Notes: generated by a model not told the origin, from the letters alone. A stretch of DNA of 64,000 bases from Sipunculus nudus (GCA_026874595.1 CM049320.1:11747964-11811963); one strand, 5' to 3'; numbered from the stretch's first letter, positions 22,098 to 34,794 are shown. Numbers and translations are program-made.

Positions 22098-25000
22098 CTG
22101 TATTACCAAAAGAAAAAAAATTAGTATCCACTTCATTATCAAGGCAGTTTATTTGGATAGATTAATCTATCTCCAAAGGAACAAGAGTTAACACACAATG
22201 ACCCTCTCAAACAAGTAAACATTGGTGCAGAAATACAAATGCCTGACACTGACTGGATGTAAACTTGTATTGTTACTACTGCTAATCCAGCAATTACATG
22301 TGTGGATTAAACACAGGAGAATGTATAAACATCTGCAGCTCTGTCACATATAAAACCTTTCACCAAAAGCTGAAGTTCAACCAGAAAGGCTAGGGAAAAT
22401 ATAAATTGACTAAATTATTGGCTACTTGATGCCTGTGGCTAAAAATACCAGTGACTCATATACCAGGAATGTGACCAAAATGAAATTAAATTTGACTAAT
22501 TTGTTTTTTTAATTTTTTAGGCCACTCCCTCAATATCAATACATTTACATTGAACATCGCTGCTCCTACCAACATTTTCCCACATGCTTCAAACAGCAAT
22601 GACCTGTGCTTTTCAAAGTTAACATTTCAAACTGTGCCTTACCATGATATTATTCCTAATGTATACATTCTTCTCTAAAATGAATAATTCAGCTAAAGTC
22701 AATTATCAACAAAAACTAGATATTTCTTGGCACCTGCGTGCCATAGTATCTCCAGACAATTATACCCCTCCCCCTTTAAGAATAGGCCCCCATCTTAAGC
22801 AACAATTAATATCAGACCACTCTCATTAGAAAAGATCACTCTCATAGAAAAGGTTAATCACCCCAATTTCAATATACATCATCCCCTATCCCATGTCTAT
22901 GTATATGCATAATATGAAAGAAATCTGTCTATTAGTTTTTGACTTATAATGCTCACAGTACTGTTAAGTGGCAGTGATTGGGGTGACGGCTTGAAAACAA
23001 AAGAATATCACCAGTTTCTGGTACATGACAACACTATCCAAGATCTTCAATCAAGTTTATTTTTGGACCAATTCATGCATCCTTTATTGAGATATTAATG
23101 ATTTTGTGTAATTTTCACCAAATATGGCAATATTCAAGGTCAAGGCCACTCACAGGAAAGGTCATGACCCCAATTGATACATACATCATCCCATTACCAA
23201 TGTCTATGTATATGCATAATATGAAAGAAATCTGTCCATTAGTTTTTGACTTATAATGCTCACAGTACTGTAAAGCAGCAATGATGGGTGAATTAAACGG
23301 CACAAAAACAAGTAAAAGAATAACAGATGGTGCCACCAGTTTCCGGTACATGACAATACTATCCAAGATCTCCGATCAAGTTGATTTTTCGACCAATCCA
23401 TCCTTCCCTTAATGAGATATTAAAGATTTTGTTGAATTTTCACCAAGTATGGCAATATTCAAGGTCAAGGCCACTCTCATAGGAAAGGTCATGACCCTTA
23501 TTTAAATAAACATCATCCCATAACCCATGTCTATGTATATGCTTAATATAAAAGAAATCTGTCTATTAGTTTTTGACTTATAATGCTCACTGTACTGTCA
23601 AGTGGCAATTTTGGGGGTATTAAAAGGCACAAAAACGAGTAAAGAATAACAGGTGGCGCCACCAGTTTCCGGTACATGACAATACTAACCAAGATCTCCA
23701 GTCAAGTCGATTTTTGGACCAATCCATGCATCCCTTATTGAGATATTAATGATTTTGTGTGATTTTCCCAAAAATTGGACCTATTTAAGGTCAAGGACAC
23801 TCTCCAAGTAAAGATCATGACCCCATTTCGAATAGGCTTCATCCCCTTACCTATATCTATACATATACCAAGTTTGGTAAAGATCCGTGAAATATTTTTT
23901 GAGTTATCGCGCAAACAAGGTTTTTCTGCGGCGGCGGCGGCAGGACTGTCGTAAAACCATAGTATCCCGACTTTGTCTGGGGAAACAATTAAGACTTCTT
24001 TTGGCCAGTCCCATGGGTGGTCATATAACACAGGTTTCACTGTGCACAAGTTCACAGGAACACGTGTTCCCTACCTTTCAGTTCCAAACAGACTTGGCTG
24101 AGTGGTTTCCCTGGATACGTTGTTGGCAGATGCCACTGTCTGGTGAAACTTCCCGGATAGTTCTCATAACGTGGCACCAGGACTTTGAACAACTTATGCA
24201 CAAGGTCCTTCTCCTGTTAAAAGGATTACACAAAAAGTTACAATATATGGAGCAGGCAGATGAATTTACTCTTTAATCTGAGAATTTAATTTTCCATTAT
24301 AATTATATGTATCATTTTAGGCAGGTGGAGCAAACACCAGTGTAAAGACTTTGTACTAATTCACCTGAAAAAAAATTTATTTTGATCTGTGAAAAAAGGA
24401 GCAGAACAATGGCAGAACAAGTATTCATGGGGGAGTTGAGGCAACAGTAAAGGTTTTGGATGCACATGCTGTGTTCTAAGACTGTTTGTAGAGCTCATAT
24501 TTAGTTAATCATAAGTAATATTCACACATTAATTTGTATGACATTCCTGCTGTTTAAATGGGCCTGCAGTGTTAAACCTCAGAATCAGGTAGCATACAGG
24601 TCTGGCATACAATCCAGACCTACAATACCAGTATCAAGTCCAGTGTCAAACCTAAGGCTGAAATTAACTGACCAGGGATTAAATGTTAGTTTTCCAATCA
24701 AAACTACACATTCTATAAATATGTCAATTACAACATTCCTGCAAACCCGTGTTTGTTACTTGTAAACAGATTTTTCCCCCCAGCTAACCAAAGGTGTTTA
24801 ACCCTTAGACATTGTGTAAACAAGAGAAAATGTTGTTTATTAGTGGCTCAATGGTCATTTTGTCCAACCCTAAAGTAGTGCCATCAGATAACATGCAAAT
24901 TATACCCTCTATGGGTACCAACAGACCCAAGTTTATAAACCCTGGGCTGTGCCATGACACTATGTGATTTGGTTACTTCACTGGCAGTGCTGTCTCATGT

Positions 25001-28000
25001 TATACGATACGATACCAGACTCTGACCATGCTTGTGCCACTGCATTCCTCTACACAGCAGAGGCAAATTGTGCCCTACTGTCCACATTTGTCTGAATTTG
25101 TTCAATTTGCCAAGGGAATATTTGAAGAAAATTCACAATCTGAGTACTCTGACTTGTCACATATTATGTAACCTGAAAGCCGTAATGCACAATGTTTTTT
25201 TTATACCATAAATAATACACTATAATACACTAAATATACTATAAAAATATATGCTTTGAATAAGTGCTCCACATTTTTTAGTTAGACCTCGCTTATTATG
25301 TAACACATCACGTGACAATTTGCAGTGTATGGCAGGCTTTTAGCAGAACAAACTTTATTAGTTATGACATCCCTTACACTGAAAAAATGAATAAAACTAC
25401 ACTTTACCAGTAACCAGTAGTCAGCCATCTCCATGGTGGGTTTGTGTTTGTCTCCATACCTTACTGCCTGGGCAAGCAACTGTCAGAATACAGAAAAAAA
25501 ATACAAATTTATTTTGGCACGGTTGAAATCCAACAAATGTGTTATCATTGTCACCTGTCCATACTGCTCAGGTCCCATGCAGGTCTCGCACGGATGAAAA
25601 TTTGCACGTTCTGAAAGGCACCCTAAAGAATTAACTAGTATGGCATCATTTTTTACAGTGCAAAAACAGATATATGTCTACCCCTATGGGCCATACAAAA
25701 ACATTAGGGGTAAAATGCACTTTTTCAAAACAATTATTCTAGATTTCAGTAGATTTGACCTTGAAGATCAAGGTCAAAGTCACTGGTTTACAAATATGTC
25801 CGAGAATTGGCAGAAAGAATTGGTGTGTCAATGTTGAAGAAAAAAATTCTTCAGTACTTCTAAAGGTTATGGGAGTCACAATAATCCTAGAATTGTGCAG
25901 ATTTGACTTTGAAGATCAAAGTTACATGTACCCATACCACTTCTTAAACTCAGCAGAAACAATTTAAGTGTCAAATCTGAGGAAAAATATGCATGCTTCA
26001 TAAGTTATTGTGTTCACAAACAATGACTATAATTGGGCTTATTTGACCTTGAAGATCCTGGTCAAGCTCACCAGTTTTCCAACTGTATCAAGAATTTCAT
26101 TGAGACAAGTCGTATACCAAATTTTAGGAAGAAATGTTTAATACTCGAAAAAGGTATGGGGTTCACAAAATTTTTACATGTATGTCAGCAGATTTGACCT
26201 TTGAGAAAAAGGTCAAGGTCATCACTTTTCGATCTTGTGTGAGTTATTGGATGAGACCATTTGTTGTGAATATATTTTATTGAAATCTGTTACTTATATA
26301 ACATTTATCTTGATACAAGTTTTTTTTATTTAGCACAGGCATAGTTCATTTGTCCCTCTTTACATATATGTTTCATATATGTAAACATGATTAGATAATT
26401 GAGAATGAAAATGATGTGTCCTATAAAACATGGTAATGTCCTTAATGAACATGGTAACAGTAAATATAGATGTCAATCCTGGCAAAGAGTCGGTTATGTA
26501 AAGGTTCACATGGAACGTAAAGAAGAAGAAGAAAGGGTAATATGGATGGTTGGATGTTATGATTAAACAGGTATTGATTATAACTTATTCACCATTTGGT
26601 ATTCAATGGGTCTTCTCCTTTTTTTTTACTCAGTGATGTCAGTGATGTTATCAATGGCTTGATGGCCAATGACTGAATTTTATGGTGAAAAAGTACACAG
26701 GAGCGTCTGTCTCTATAATACAGAGATAGAGAGCACTGCATGCATTCTTGTGGTGCCCTGTCTGACATACTAAATGTCCCTCCTTTGGCCAAAATAACAT
26801 GTATACATAATCTAGCTAACATACCCTTAACTACGACTCCTTACTTGTTTTCTTGCTCAAATAAGAAAATGAAACGCATGATCCAGGTGCAAAGTTAAGA
26901 AGCGATGCTCGCAGGTTTCTAACCAAACATGACATGTTGCTTTAGGGTCAAGGACTCAGGGAGAAGCCAGTATTCAAAGTCCTTCCTCTGATTGGCTGTT
27001 AGGTTTCAGGCTCAGAAATCCAAATTAATTCCAAGCATTAGATTTACTGCCTGGTCCCTAAAATAGTGTCATCTAGTGAATAAAACAGAGAGTGCAAGCA
27101 AAACAATGGTTCCAAGCAGGGCTAGTAGCCACCTGCAAATTTTCTCATTTTCACTTATTCGAAATGGCTCACACTCCCAGTTGAGACCCACGTTTGTTTA
27201 TTTAAAGCTTATTATCTGATTTATCTAAAATTCTGTGTTCTCGCTCGCACACCAATATTGTCAATAGAGTACTCGTAAGCCTCACTGGGGCTTTCTGGAG
27301 ATCTCGGACCCCTTTTACATCTCTGCCCACATGAAGTCAGACCACTTAGTACAATCTCGGACCACCCGGTGGATGATCTCAGACCACATTCCTTACCATC
27401 TTGGACCACTATATCGGACCCATTCAGACCTCGATCAGGCTCATGATGTTGTTGTCAAATGTGTATGTTCTGTCTTCAAACGATGTTAAAGCTAATTATT
27501 AAAACATTATTACACAACGCATTAATGTTGCCTCTCTCTCTTTATCATTCTCTCCATCATTAATCATTGGCTACATATCCTCTTGATATTAATTAATAAA
27601 TAATTATATTGTTTCTGCATTTAATCGTGTATTAAAGTATAAGAGTGTGTGTGATAAAGAATGAATTTAAGGTTAAATGTTAGACAGATTGAATGATAGA
27701 AAGATTGAATGATAGACAGAAAAAATTAATGAAAGATTGAATGAGAGAAAGATTAAATGAATGAATGAAAGAAAGAATGAACGAAAAAAAAGATTTAATG
27801 AAAGAAAGATTGGATGAATGAATGAATGAATGAAGGAAAGAATGGATGATAGACAGACAAAATAAATGATTGAATGAAGGAAGGAAAGAATGAATGATAG
27901 ACAGATTGAATGAAACAAATCTTGAATGATAGGCAGACATAATATATGAAAGATTGAATGATGGAAGGAAAGAATGAATGAAAGAAAGATTGAAGGAATG

Positions 28001-30281
28001 AAGGAAGGAAAGAATGAATGATAGACAGATTGAATGAAAGAAAGCTTGAATGATAGACAGACAAAATAAATGAAAGTATGAATGAGATTGAATAAATGAA
28101 TGAAAAAAGAATGAATGAAAAAAAGATTTAATGAACAAAAGATTAAATTAATAAATGAAAGAAAGACAGAATTAATGTAAGATTAAATGAATGAAAGAAT
28201 GAATGAAAGAAAGGTTGAATGGAAGAAAGATTGAATGATAGACAGATTGAATGAAAGAAAGATTGAATGACAGACAGACAAAATGAATGAAAGATAGAAT
28301 GAATGAAAGAAAGAATTAATGAAAAAAATATGAAAGAAAGATTGAATGAATGAAGGAAGGAAAGAATGAATGATAGGCAGATTGAATGAAAGAAAGATTG
28401 AATGATAGACAGACAAAATAAATGAAAGTTTGAATGAGATTGAATGAATGAATGAAAGAAAAAATGAATGAAAAAAGATTTAATGAACGAAAGATTGAAT
28501 GAATTTATGAAAGAAATATTGAATGATAGGCAGATTGAATGAAAGAAAGATTGAATGATAGACAGACAAAATAAATGAAAGACTGACTGAAGGAAGGAAA
28601 GAATGAATGATAGATAGATTAAATTAAAGAAAGATTGAATGATAGACAGACAAAATAAATGAAAGTTTGAATTAGATTGAATGAATGAATGAAAGAAAGA
28701 ACAAACAATGAAAAAAAATAATGAAAGAAAGATTGAAGGAATGAAGGAAGGAAAGAATGAATGATAGGCAGATTGAATGAAAGAAAGATTGAATGATAGA
28801 CAGACAAAATAAATGAAAGTTTGAATGAGATTGAATGAATGAATGAAAGAAAAAATGAATGAAAAAAGATTTAATGAACGAAAGATTGAATGAATTTATG
28901 AAAGAAATATTGAATGATAGGCAGACAAAATAAATCAAAGATTGAAGGAATGAAGGATTGAGAGAAAGAATGATAGACAGTTTGAATGAAAGAAAAATTG
29001 AATGATAGACAGACAAAATGTATGAAAGATTGAAGGAGAGAAAAATAGAATTTCGTTTTTATATTGTATATAAATGAAATTCTAATAAACTTTTTCAGCT
29101 GTTTTAGTTTAAATATGGTGTCAATTCTCACTTTTGAATTTCTGTTTTATGCATATATTTAAACAACAACTGTTTTCACTCTTCAATATTATCTAGAACA
29201 GTAGTTGAATGGTAGATATGTAACAGCGATACACCAGTTCTGATTCTTTGATTCACACATGCTCACTTGAACATTTTTGGTTTATGTAGTTTATCACAAA
29301 TTTCATATTTCGGTTTTCATATCTCTTTTATACTGTATATATTAAATTCTAATAAACTTTGTCATTTCCCTTTGAGTTAGAATATGGTGTCATGCGTTTC
29401 ACAAAAGCTATTTTAAATTAAGTGTAAGAGTGTGTGCTTATGTCAAATGTTTTCTGAGTGGATATACATACTGAACTATGCTGTAGGCCTAACTTGTCCA
29501 AATAGAATTTTTAATATCTTATACACACGCAGACGAAATAATATTGTGTATTTTAAACATAACATAGGTTATTTCATAACAGTTTAGGCGGCTTGGACAT
29601 GTATGTTACTTTGGTCCGAGATTGTAGTTGCCTGATCACAAGGTGGTCCAAGATTGTAGTGGCCAGATACAAAGTGGTCCGAAATCATCAGCCCGGAGGT
29701 CCAAGATCATAATGGTCTGATCTGAAGTGGTCCGACTTCATATGGGCCAAGATGTAAAAGGTCCGAGATCTCCAGGTACCCTCAATGGGAGGCTTACTAA
29801 GTAGGCTAGTGAAAAAGACACATTGGCACACAATCTGAAGTACACCGTTATAAATTCAAAATATAACCCTAGTTTTTATATACATATATACCTCCCCTAT
29901 AATATAAAGTACCGTATTGACTATTGGTAATGTTAAAAATTTTAAATCATCAATAATATTAGGTTAATTCAGGAGAGAACACAAAATACATGACAAAAAT
30001 AACCCCAAAACCAATAGAACCATTAATCAAATTTATAGACTTATAATTATTAATGAATATCATTTATTTATAGTATAGTAATTATTTATAGTAATAAATA
30101 CCAGTTCGGCGTATCCCCGGGATTCGTCCACATGCGCCTGGAACCCCTCGATCCTCTCATGTCGGATCAGCGCTGTCACCAGTTTCCGCAGTTTAGTAAT
30201 TCGTCCAAGAGGTCCACTCCCAAAGCCACCGGCCTTGGAGATTTTGCGATGACGATTTCGGATTCTAATTCTTAATGCCAT
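21838..30281 (-). CDS. MRPL17: MRPL17, mitochondrial large ribosomal subunit protein bL17m (four exons)
   Basis: A structural protein of the mitoribosomal large subunit in the matrix, homologous to bacterial L17. The coding sequence joins 30281-30102, 25479-25408, 24213-24075 and 22097-21838 on the minus strand (651 nt, 216 residues; human is about 175). All junctions are GT-AG with consistent phase. Diagnostic blocks are [37 protein letters not shown], the [20 protein letters not shown] block, and [13 protein letters not shown], all in L17 order. The last exon starts NPWPPVVP and then adds a hydrophilic tail absent from human. The N-terminus is basic ([15 protein letters not shown]) and may act as a targeting signal. 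Intron 1 is 4.6 kb and packed with repeats. Confidence 0.95.
22850..23970. repeat. Tandem repeat of about 320-330 bp in MRPL17 intron 3
   Basis: Three and a half units, marked by 'aaggtcaaggccact' at 23138 and 23460 and a variant at 23788. Each unit has 'tctatgtatatgcataatat', 'ttagtttttgacttataatg' and 'accagtttccggtacatgac'. The third unit carries GGTGGCGCCACC at 23652-23663. It ends in a GCGGCGGCGGCGG run and 'gtatccc', recalling the tail of the GTATCCGCC family. Confidence 0.85.
24075..24213 (-). CDS. MRPL17: MRPL17 exon 3
   Basis: 139 nt, residues 85-130 plus one base, starting [19 protein letters not shown] as in human EKDLIPKLFQVLAPRYKDQ. The acceptor is TTTTAACAG| and the donor is AAAG|GTAGGG. 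Confidence 0.95.
24214..25407. other. MRPL17 intron 2: no distinct feature
   Basis: No repeat family recognised. Plus-strand frames at 23887-24276 and 24538-24765 are antisense or chance. Confidence 0.45.
25408..25479 (-). CDS. MRPL17: MRPL17 exon 2
   Basis: 72 nt, residues 61-84 ([20 protein letters not shown] and on to WLL), matching the human [22 protein letters not shown] region. Both ends are phase 0. The acceptor is TTCTGACAG| and the donor is CTG|GTAAAG. Confidence 0.93.
25520..25623. mobile_element. Shortened relative of the 19716-20283 MITE
   Basis: It shares 'ttgaaatccaacaa-tgtgttatcattgtc' (split by one mismatch) with 19768-19793, and the end 'gaaaatttgcacgttctgaaaggcaccct' resembles the right end of the larger element. 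An internal part is missing and the left terminal repeat is lost. Confidence 0.6.
25730..26240. repeat. Tandem repeat of about 150 bp with TTTGACCTTGAAGATC motifs
   Basis: Four diverged units at about 25753, 25900, 26040 and 26188. Each has 'tttgaccttgaagatc', a GGTCAAGGTCA-like block and a 'gttcacaa' phrase. It lies in MRPL17 intron 1. Confidence 0.75.
26241..27245. other. MRPL17 intron 1: no distinct feature
   Basis: Ordinary non-coding sequence, including a GAAGAAGAAG patch near 26523. Confidence 0.4.
27246..29838. mobile_element. Foldback-like element: GGTCCGAGA-rich inverted arms around a minisatellite
   Basis: The arm at about 27246-27430 is the reverse complement of about 29605-29838. 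Shared blocks include GGAGATCTCGGACC, 'agacc-acttagtacaatctcggacca' and 'gtaagcctc'. Both arms contain repeated GGTCCGAGA/GGTCC-AGAT motifs about 30 bp apart. The interior is a 1.4 kb GAATGAAA array plus AT-rich sequence. No transposase is visible. This looks like an FB-type element or a composite in MRPL17 intron 1. Confidence 0.7.
27655..29045. repeat. GAATGAAAGA / GATAGACAGA minisatellite, 1.4 kb
   Basis: A degenerate tetranucleotide-based array of GAAT, GAAA, GATT and GACA units. It shows longer-range units such as 'gattgaatgatagacagac' followed by 'aaaataaatgaaag', repeated many times. The minus-strand open frames of 60-150 codons are Phe/Ile/His/Ser artefacts of the repeat. Confidence 0.95.
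30102..30281 (-). CDS. MRPL17: MRPL17 exon 1
   Basis: 180 nt, residues 1-60, from [13 protein letters not shown] to ESRGYAEL. The donor is CTG|GTATTT. This start is chosen because it is the only ATG before the conserved block, and it gives the expected basic N-terminus. Confidence 0.95.
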
Positions 30282-30398
30282 CTTCTACACAAGAAGACCT
30301 GACAGGTCCAACGAGAGGGCTGCCCCTTCACACCATCCGCACACGCCACACAGGTCGCCCTTGGAGTTTAGTTTAGATGCAATCCAATACAACGTATG
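30282..30398 (-). promoter_or_regulatory. MRPL17 5' flank, cut off by the 6.4 kb duplicated block
   Basis: Only 117 bp of GC-richer unique sequence separates the start codon from the edge of the duplicated block. The core promoter must lie in this stretch or inside the block. No TATA box is clear. Confidence 0.45.
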
Positions 30399-31905
30399 TT
30401 TAGTACTCTCCAAAAGTGTTATTTATCAAATTAATGGTAAATACGAAAAAAATACATATTTAAAATAAACCCTTAAAGTTATGTTGAATATGTAAATTTG
30501 GAACTTCAATTGCAATAAATAAAAGAAACATTGAGATCTAATTACATTTAAGACTATGTCAGGAGAATGAGTGATAAATAGTTGGTTTGCATTTTGCGCG
30601 TGATGTCCATTTTGGGCTGAAGGTGGCGCCAGGGGAAAAATTCATATCATTCAGCCAGGTTTTTCATTTGCCGGAATTTTGTGAAAATAAAAGCTTTTAT
30701 TCGCGGGTCAAGTTAATACACATTTATGTATCATTCCCTTTGAAGTATTTATTTTTTTTTTCGAATTATTAACACATTTGCGCGCGTATGAGTAGTAAAT
30801 GTATATATTCCAAGGGCTGAGATGAAAAAGCTGCTACAAATATCTATTGCGAATATTCACAATTTTTCTCACTTGGAGTTTTCAGCGGGGAGTATAAGGC
30901 ATACCTATGCATATATATTTGTCTTCTTCGGCAGTTTACAATATTCAAAATTAAAATTAAAGTACTGAAGTATTGATAAACCTACAAATCAAAAGAAGAT
31001 AATGTGTTTATTTTGAGGTCACAAAACTGGGGGAAATTATTTTTCTTCTGCTTCTGAGAACAAAAAGATAAAGCTCTAGCGAGTGAATTTATTTATTATT
31101 ATTAATTTTTTATCACGATAAGTGAATTATGATATCTGTATGAAATCTGTAAGCTTGCCTGAAGAATTTCATTCGCTTCACTTCTTGAAACAGGCGTCCG
31201 TTGAACCCCATGGCAGTTACATGTGTGTGTCATTAATATATTGTTCCATACACAGTTTTTTGTTAGATATTAGATATATATTTATCACATTTTATCTGTG
31301 AAATCTCTGTGATATTTAAAACATCAATGGAATAGTGAGAACTTCATTTTACTATGCCATTTATTCTGAGGCTGATAACTAGAAGATAAACATCTATTTT
31401 TTTAATAGTGGTTTCAATTAAATAACTGAAATTTGAAGAAATAGTTTATTAAACCTTTGCAGTTAGACTAGTTATTAATTGTGTTAATTGATTATAATTA
31501 CACATTTTTGTACAATTTTGCTATGATATTTTTCTGATCTCAAAAACATTTTCAAGTCTATTAATTTTCATCTTGTTAAATTAGTATAGATACATGACCG
31601 TTCCCCGGATCGCCTGTTGATTATGACTGCGACATTTTTTCTGTTCGTTTATAATATAAGAAACACATAAATAAATGCTCAGGTTTACATTGTCCCTTCA
31701 TGTAAGTTTACTTTCTGCAAGGAACTATATACCACAGTTGTGGGTCCAGAGTGGGGGACAGTTATTTTTTTTAAGAAATTAAATATTTCTATAAACTTGT
31801 TTGTATTCTTGTTGTATTCATTTGCTTTATTTTTATGATGATCATATACCATTAAACAAACTTTCAATTCAGAACAAACATTTAGTTAAAAACGTGTGTC
31901 TAAAC

Positions 31906-32452
31906 TAGTGGTGGGCCGATCATCGAGTTTTATCGAAAGTCAGTCGGTTTGCTGCCACTTTCAAGCGCTCGATTACCAAAGGCAACTATCGATTACATCA
32001 TAATCATAGTAATGAGTCTTTGTTCCCAAATAACTTCCGTATGCAACAGAGTTTACCACGGTAGATGCGAGAATGGAGGACGTAATAAACCTCTGTGAAC
32101 TGACAAGAACTGCAGAATAAGCGGGGAATTTTGTAACAAGATGTACATTGCACAATATGGGCGGTATGGCGTTAAAATGCTCCATAAATTCCCCGGGTCT
32201 ATCCAGCAAGTAGATGTCCTTGATTGTGGTTTAATTCTTGATTATTATAAATAATTAAAATGAAACTTTTAAAAGCATATTTTACTGATAATAGAAAAAT
32301 AAAAAAAGGCAAAAAAAATTCTTTTCTTAAGGTAGAATTACTAAAACATGCGGGCTTGGTTAAGAAAGTACAGTTTCACAGAAAACTGCATGTTTTTCTA
32401 TTTTGCTCAAACCGATGATCGATTATGAAAAAGGAACCGACTCCCACCACTA
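31906..32452. mobile_element. hAT-type non-autonomous element, only in copy 1
   Basis: The terminal inverted repeats are TAGTGGTGGG (both ends), with subterminal CGATCATCG repeats. The 8-bp duplication is gtctaaac on the left and gtctatac on the right (7 of 8 matching). Copy 2 shows the empty site with a single gtctatac near 59608. It is 547 bp long with no transposase. Confidence 0.88.
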
Positions 32453-33499
32453 GTCTATACCATGCATATATCTATTTGCATTATTAGAAGAATAAGTTTA
32501 ATATATACCCACAATGAATGCAGACATAAACATTTCTAGCTAAATGATTTCTCTGCCATGGCTTTCATCGTTTACGTGGAATATTTCAGATTCTTAAGGC
32601 TTTGACATCTTTGCTTGCAGACAATTAAAATTAAATATTAAATTTGATATCGAGCTTTCCTAAACCTCACCTTATTTTTGGGAAATAAACTCTTGATATA
32701 TTTTAACTGAATGATATTGTGTTACAATATAGTTAAACACAGTATAAGGTGAATGTACATGCATGGTCTTTAAATTTTTATGATTGCAAAAATAGGCACT
32801 AAAAACGTATTACCATTATGACGACGTATCTTCATAAATAATATTTAAAGCGGTCTAGGAAAGGGGGTTACTGAACCGTTCGGATATTCGTAGGAGAATA
32901 CATTGTTGAGCTTATTTATCCTCGCAGATGGTGAAAAGATAGACATGAAAATTAGATATACCCACATGTATGTTTATTATCGATCAAAAATGTACTTGCT
33001 AACGGTGAATAAAGAAATAATACGTCAAGACGTATAGGTGTAACCAGAGAACTGCCATTTGTTTATTTTATTATTGTGATATTGCACATTTTAGTGTGCA
33101 TAGTGAAACCAGTTGATTCGTTTTTATTGATTATTTGTTGAATATTAATATGCATGCAGTATCATGTATCGATGTTTGCATGTGAATGCAGGTTAGGAGA
33201 TCCCAAGTGTTTTATTTGATTTTGGTTTAAATACAGTAGTAATTCCGTGAGAATTAGTTCTTCCCGGTCTTTGTCTAGCTGGTTTCCTAAAATAACATTG
33301 TTTATTTCAGACTACAGAGGTAAAGCACCTTCAAACTTGTTTTTCTCATTCTTGAGTCTTTGGAGGCGTATCTATTTTAGTATATATTGATGCACTGAAC
33401 GACAGGCCTCATAATATTGTACGGTGATAGACTAAGAGCGGTCAGGATGTGTTACGTAAGCATCAGTTTATATGATGGAAACATGAAAGTAAAGGGATA

Positions 33500-33880
33500 A
33501 TCTCCTTAGTCAGCGCGCTAGATGGTGTAGTCTGACAGTTCGTCGGTCCAGAGGAGGGTCAGAGGTTGTCTGTGAACTGATCAGCTGAGGGAAGATTTCT
33601 CGGTGTCTTGTTCTCACTAAAGGACTTTCGAGTTGTGTTTACAGAAGGACTTGTAAGCAACTGATGTGTATCTGCCGGGGTTAAGCCCAAGAAACTGACC
33701 AGGACAACTAATACGCTGGACCTTGTGAGTGTTACCGAATATTGTCGTGTGCAGTGACATATTCAGGTACAGATGACTGGATATACCCAGGGTGATTATA
33801 GAGGGACAGAAATTGTCTGAGAGAAATGCTACAGAGAAGGCTGTGAGCCTATCTGTCACTGCTTCAGAGAAGTGAGTACC
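33500..33880. other. GC-richer, strongly conserved stretch inside the duplicated block
   Basis: Nearly identical to 60640-61020. It has no long open frame. It includes TTTATTTCAG (near 33301) upstream and a GAA|GTGAGT donor-like site near 33868, so it could be a duplicated untranslated exon. Unproven. Confidence 0.3.
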
Positions 33881-34748
33881 TTGATACTGGTTATTCAGAA
33901 CTCAACACGAGTGAGTAAAAGCAACTTGAAATTAAGCAGGGTAATTCCAGTATTACATCCATAATAACGGGGCATCGGTTTGCCTTACATGTATATTTAC
34001 ATGGTTCAATGTTGCTTATTATTTTTGAATGTTTAGGTTTGTCTGTCTTTATTTTATAAATGGGTAAGCTTTTGATAAATAATAACAAAATCGTTTGTTA
34101 ATGTTTACATTTCTTACCAGAGATAAATGAAAAGGTGTATAGGCTAGGGGGTGGGGTAATTGCGTTAAAATCCCCATCCCCTCGCTCCAAGGACTCAAAA
34201 TGCGCGAACACCTTGACGTGTTCACTATATGTCTTTTCGTATACAAAGGGGACCAAATGATGTGAATTTTTTTCGGTTTATGTATATACAATGGTATATG
34301 TGTAGTTTTACCCAAATTATAAGTTGTTAAGTCAGCGGTTAAGCAGCTGTTAAGGGTATGGTAATTGCCAGGCACCGCCAGCGTCAATTAACGCCCCTCC
34401 CCACAAACAAAAATCTTTATTTTGATTTTTCATCTTTCAAAAAGTTAAAATAATACAATTTAGATTACATTACCTTTGTTATGTAATGCTCTTACCTGTT
34501 TTAAAAAAAAAATCTGGTTTTATCATGCTTTCCCCGATATATGACATATTTATCGAAATATACAAAAATGGGTAGAAAAAAATCGCCCATCCGCACTGAT
34601 TTCTGAAAAAAAGTGCCTGAGAACCATACTTTTTTTTCCTTATAAGCTGACACATGGTTATTTTTTTATGGATACATAAATTAGGTTTAGTCGATACATA
34701 AATACAGTACCTTAAATAAGCTATTGTATTCGCATAAAATTGTATTGT

Positions 34749-34752
<4 letters not shown>

Positions 34753-34794
<42 letters not shown>
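34753..34794. repeat. (TA)n microsatellite
   Basis: TA run in copy 1. The matching site in copy 2 (about 61918-61962) is interrupted by AAATA units. Confidence 0.95.

Noticed and set aside
27673-29131. Minus-strand frames of 60-150 codons rich in Phe, Ile, His and Ser
   Set aside because: They are translations of the GAATGAAA minisatellite in several frames at once, with no domain or start context.
30399-30430. Helitron end at the left edge of the 6.4 kb block (minus-strand CTAA)
   Set aside because: The flanking base is A rather than T in both copies, and no hairpin precedes it.
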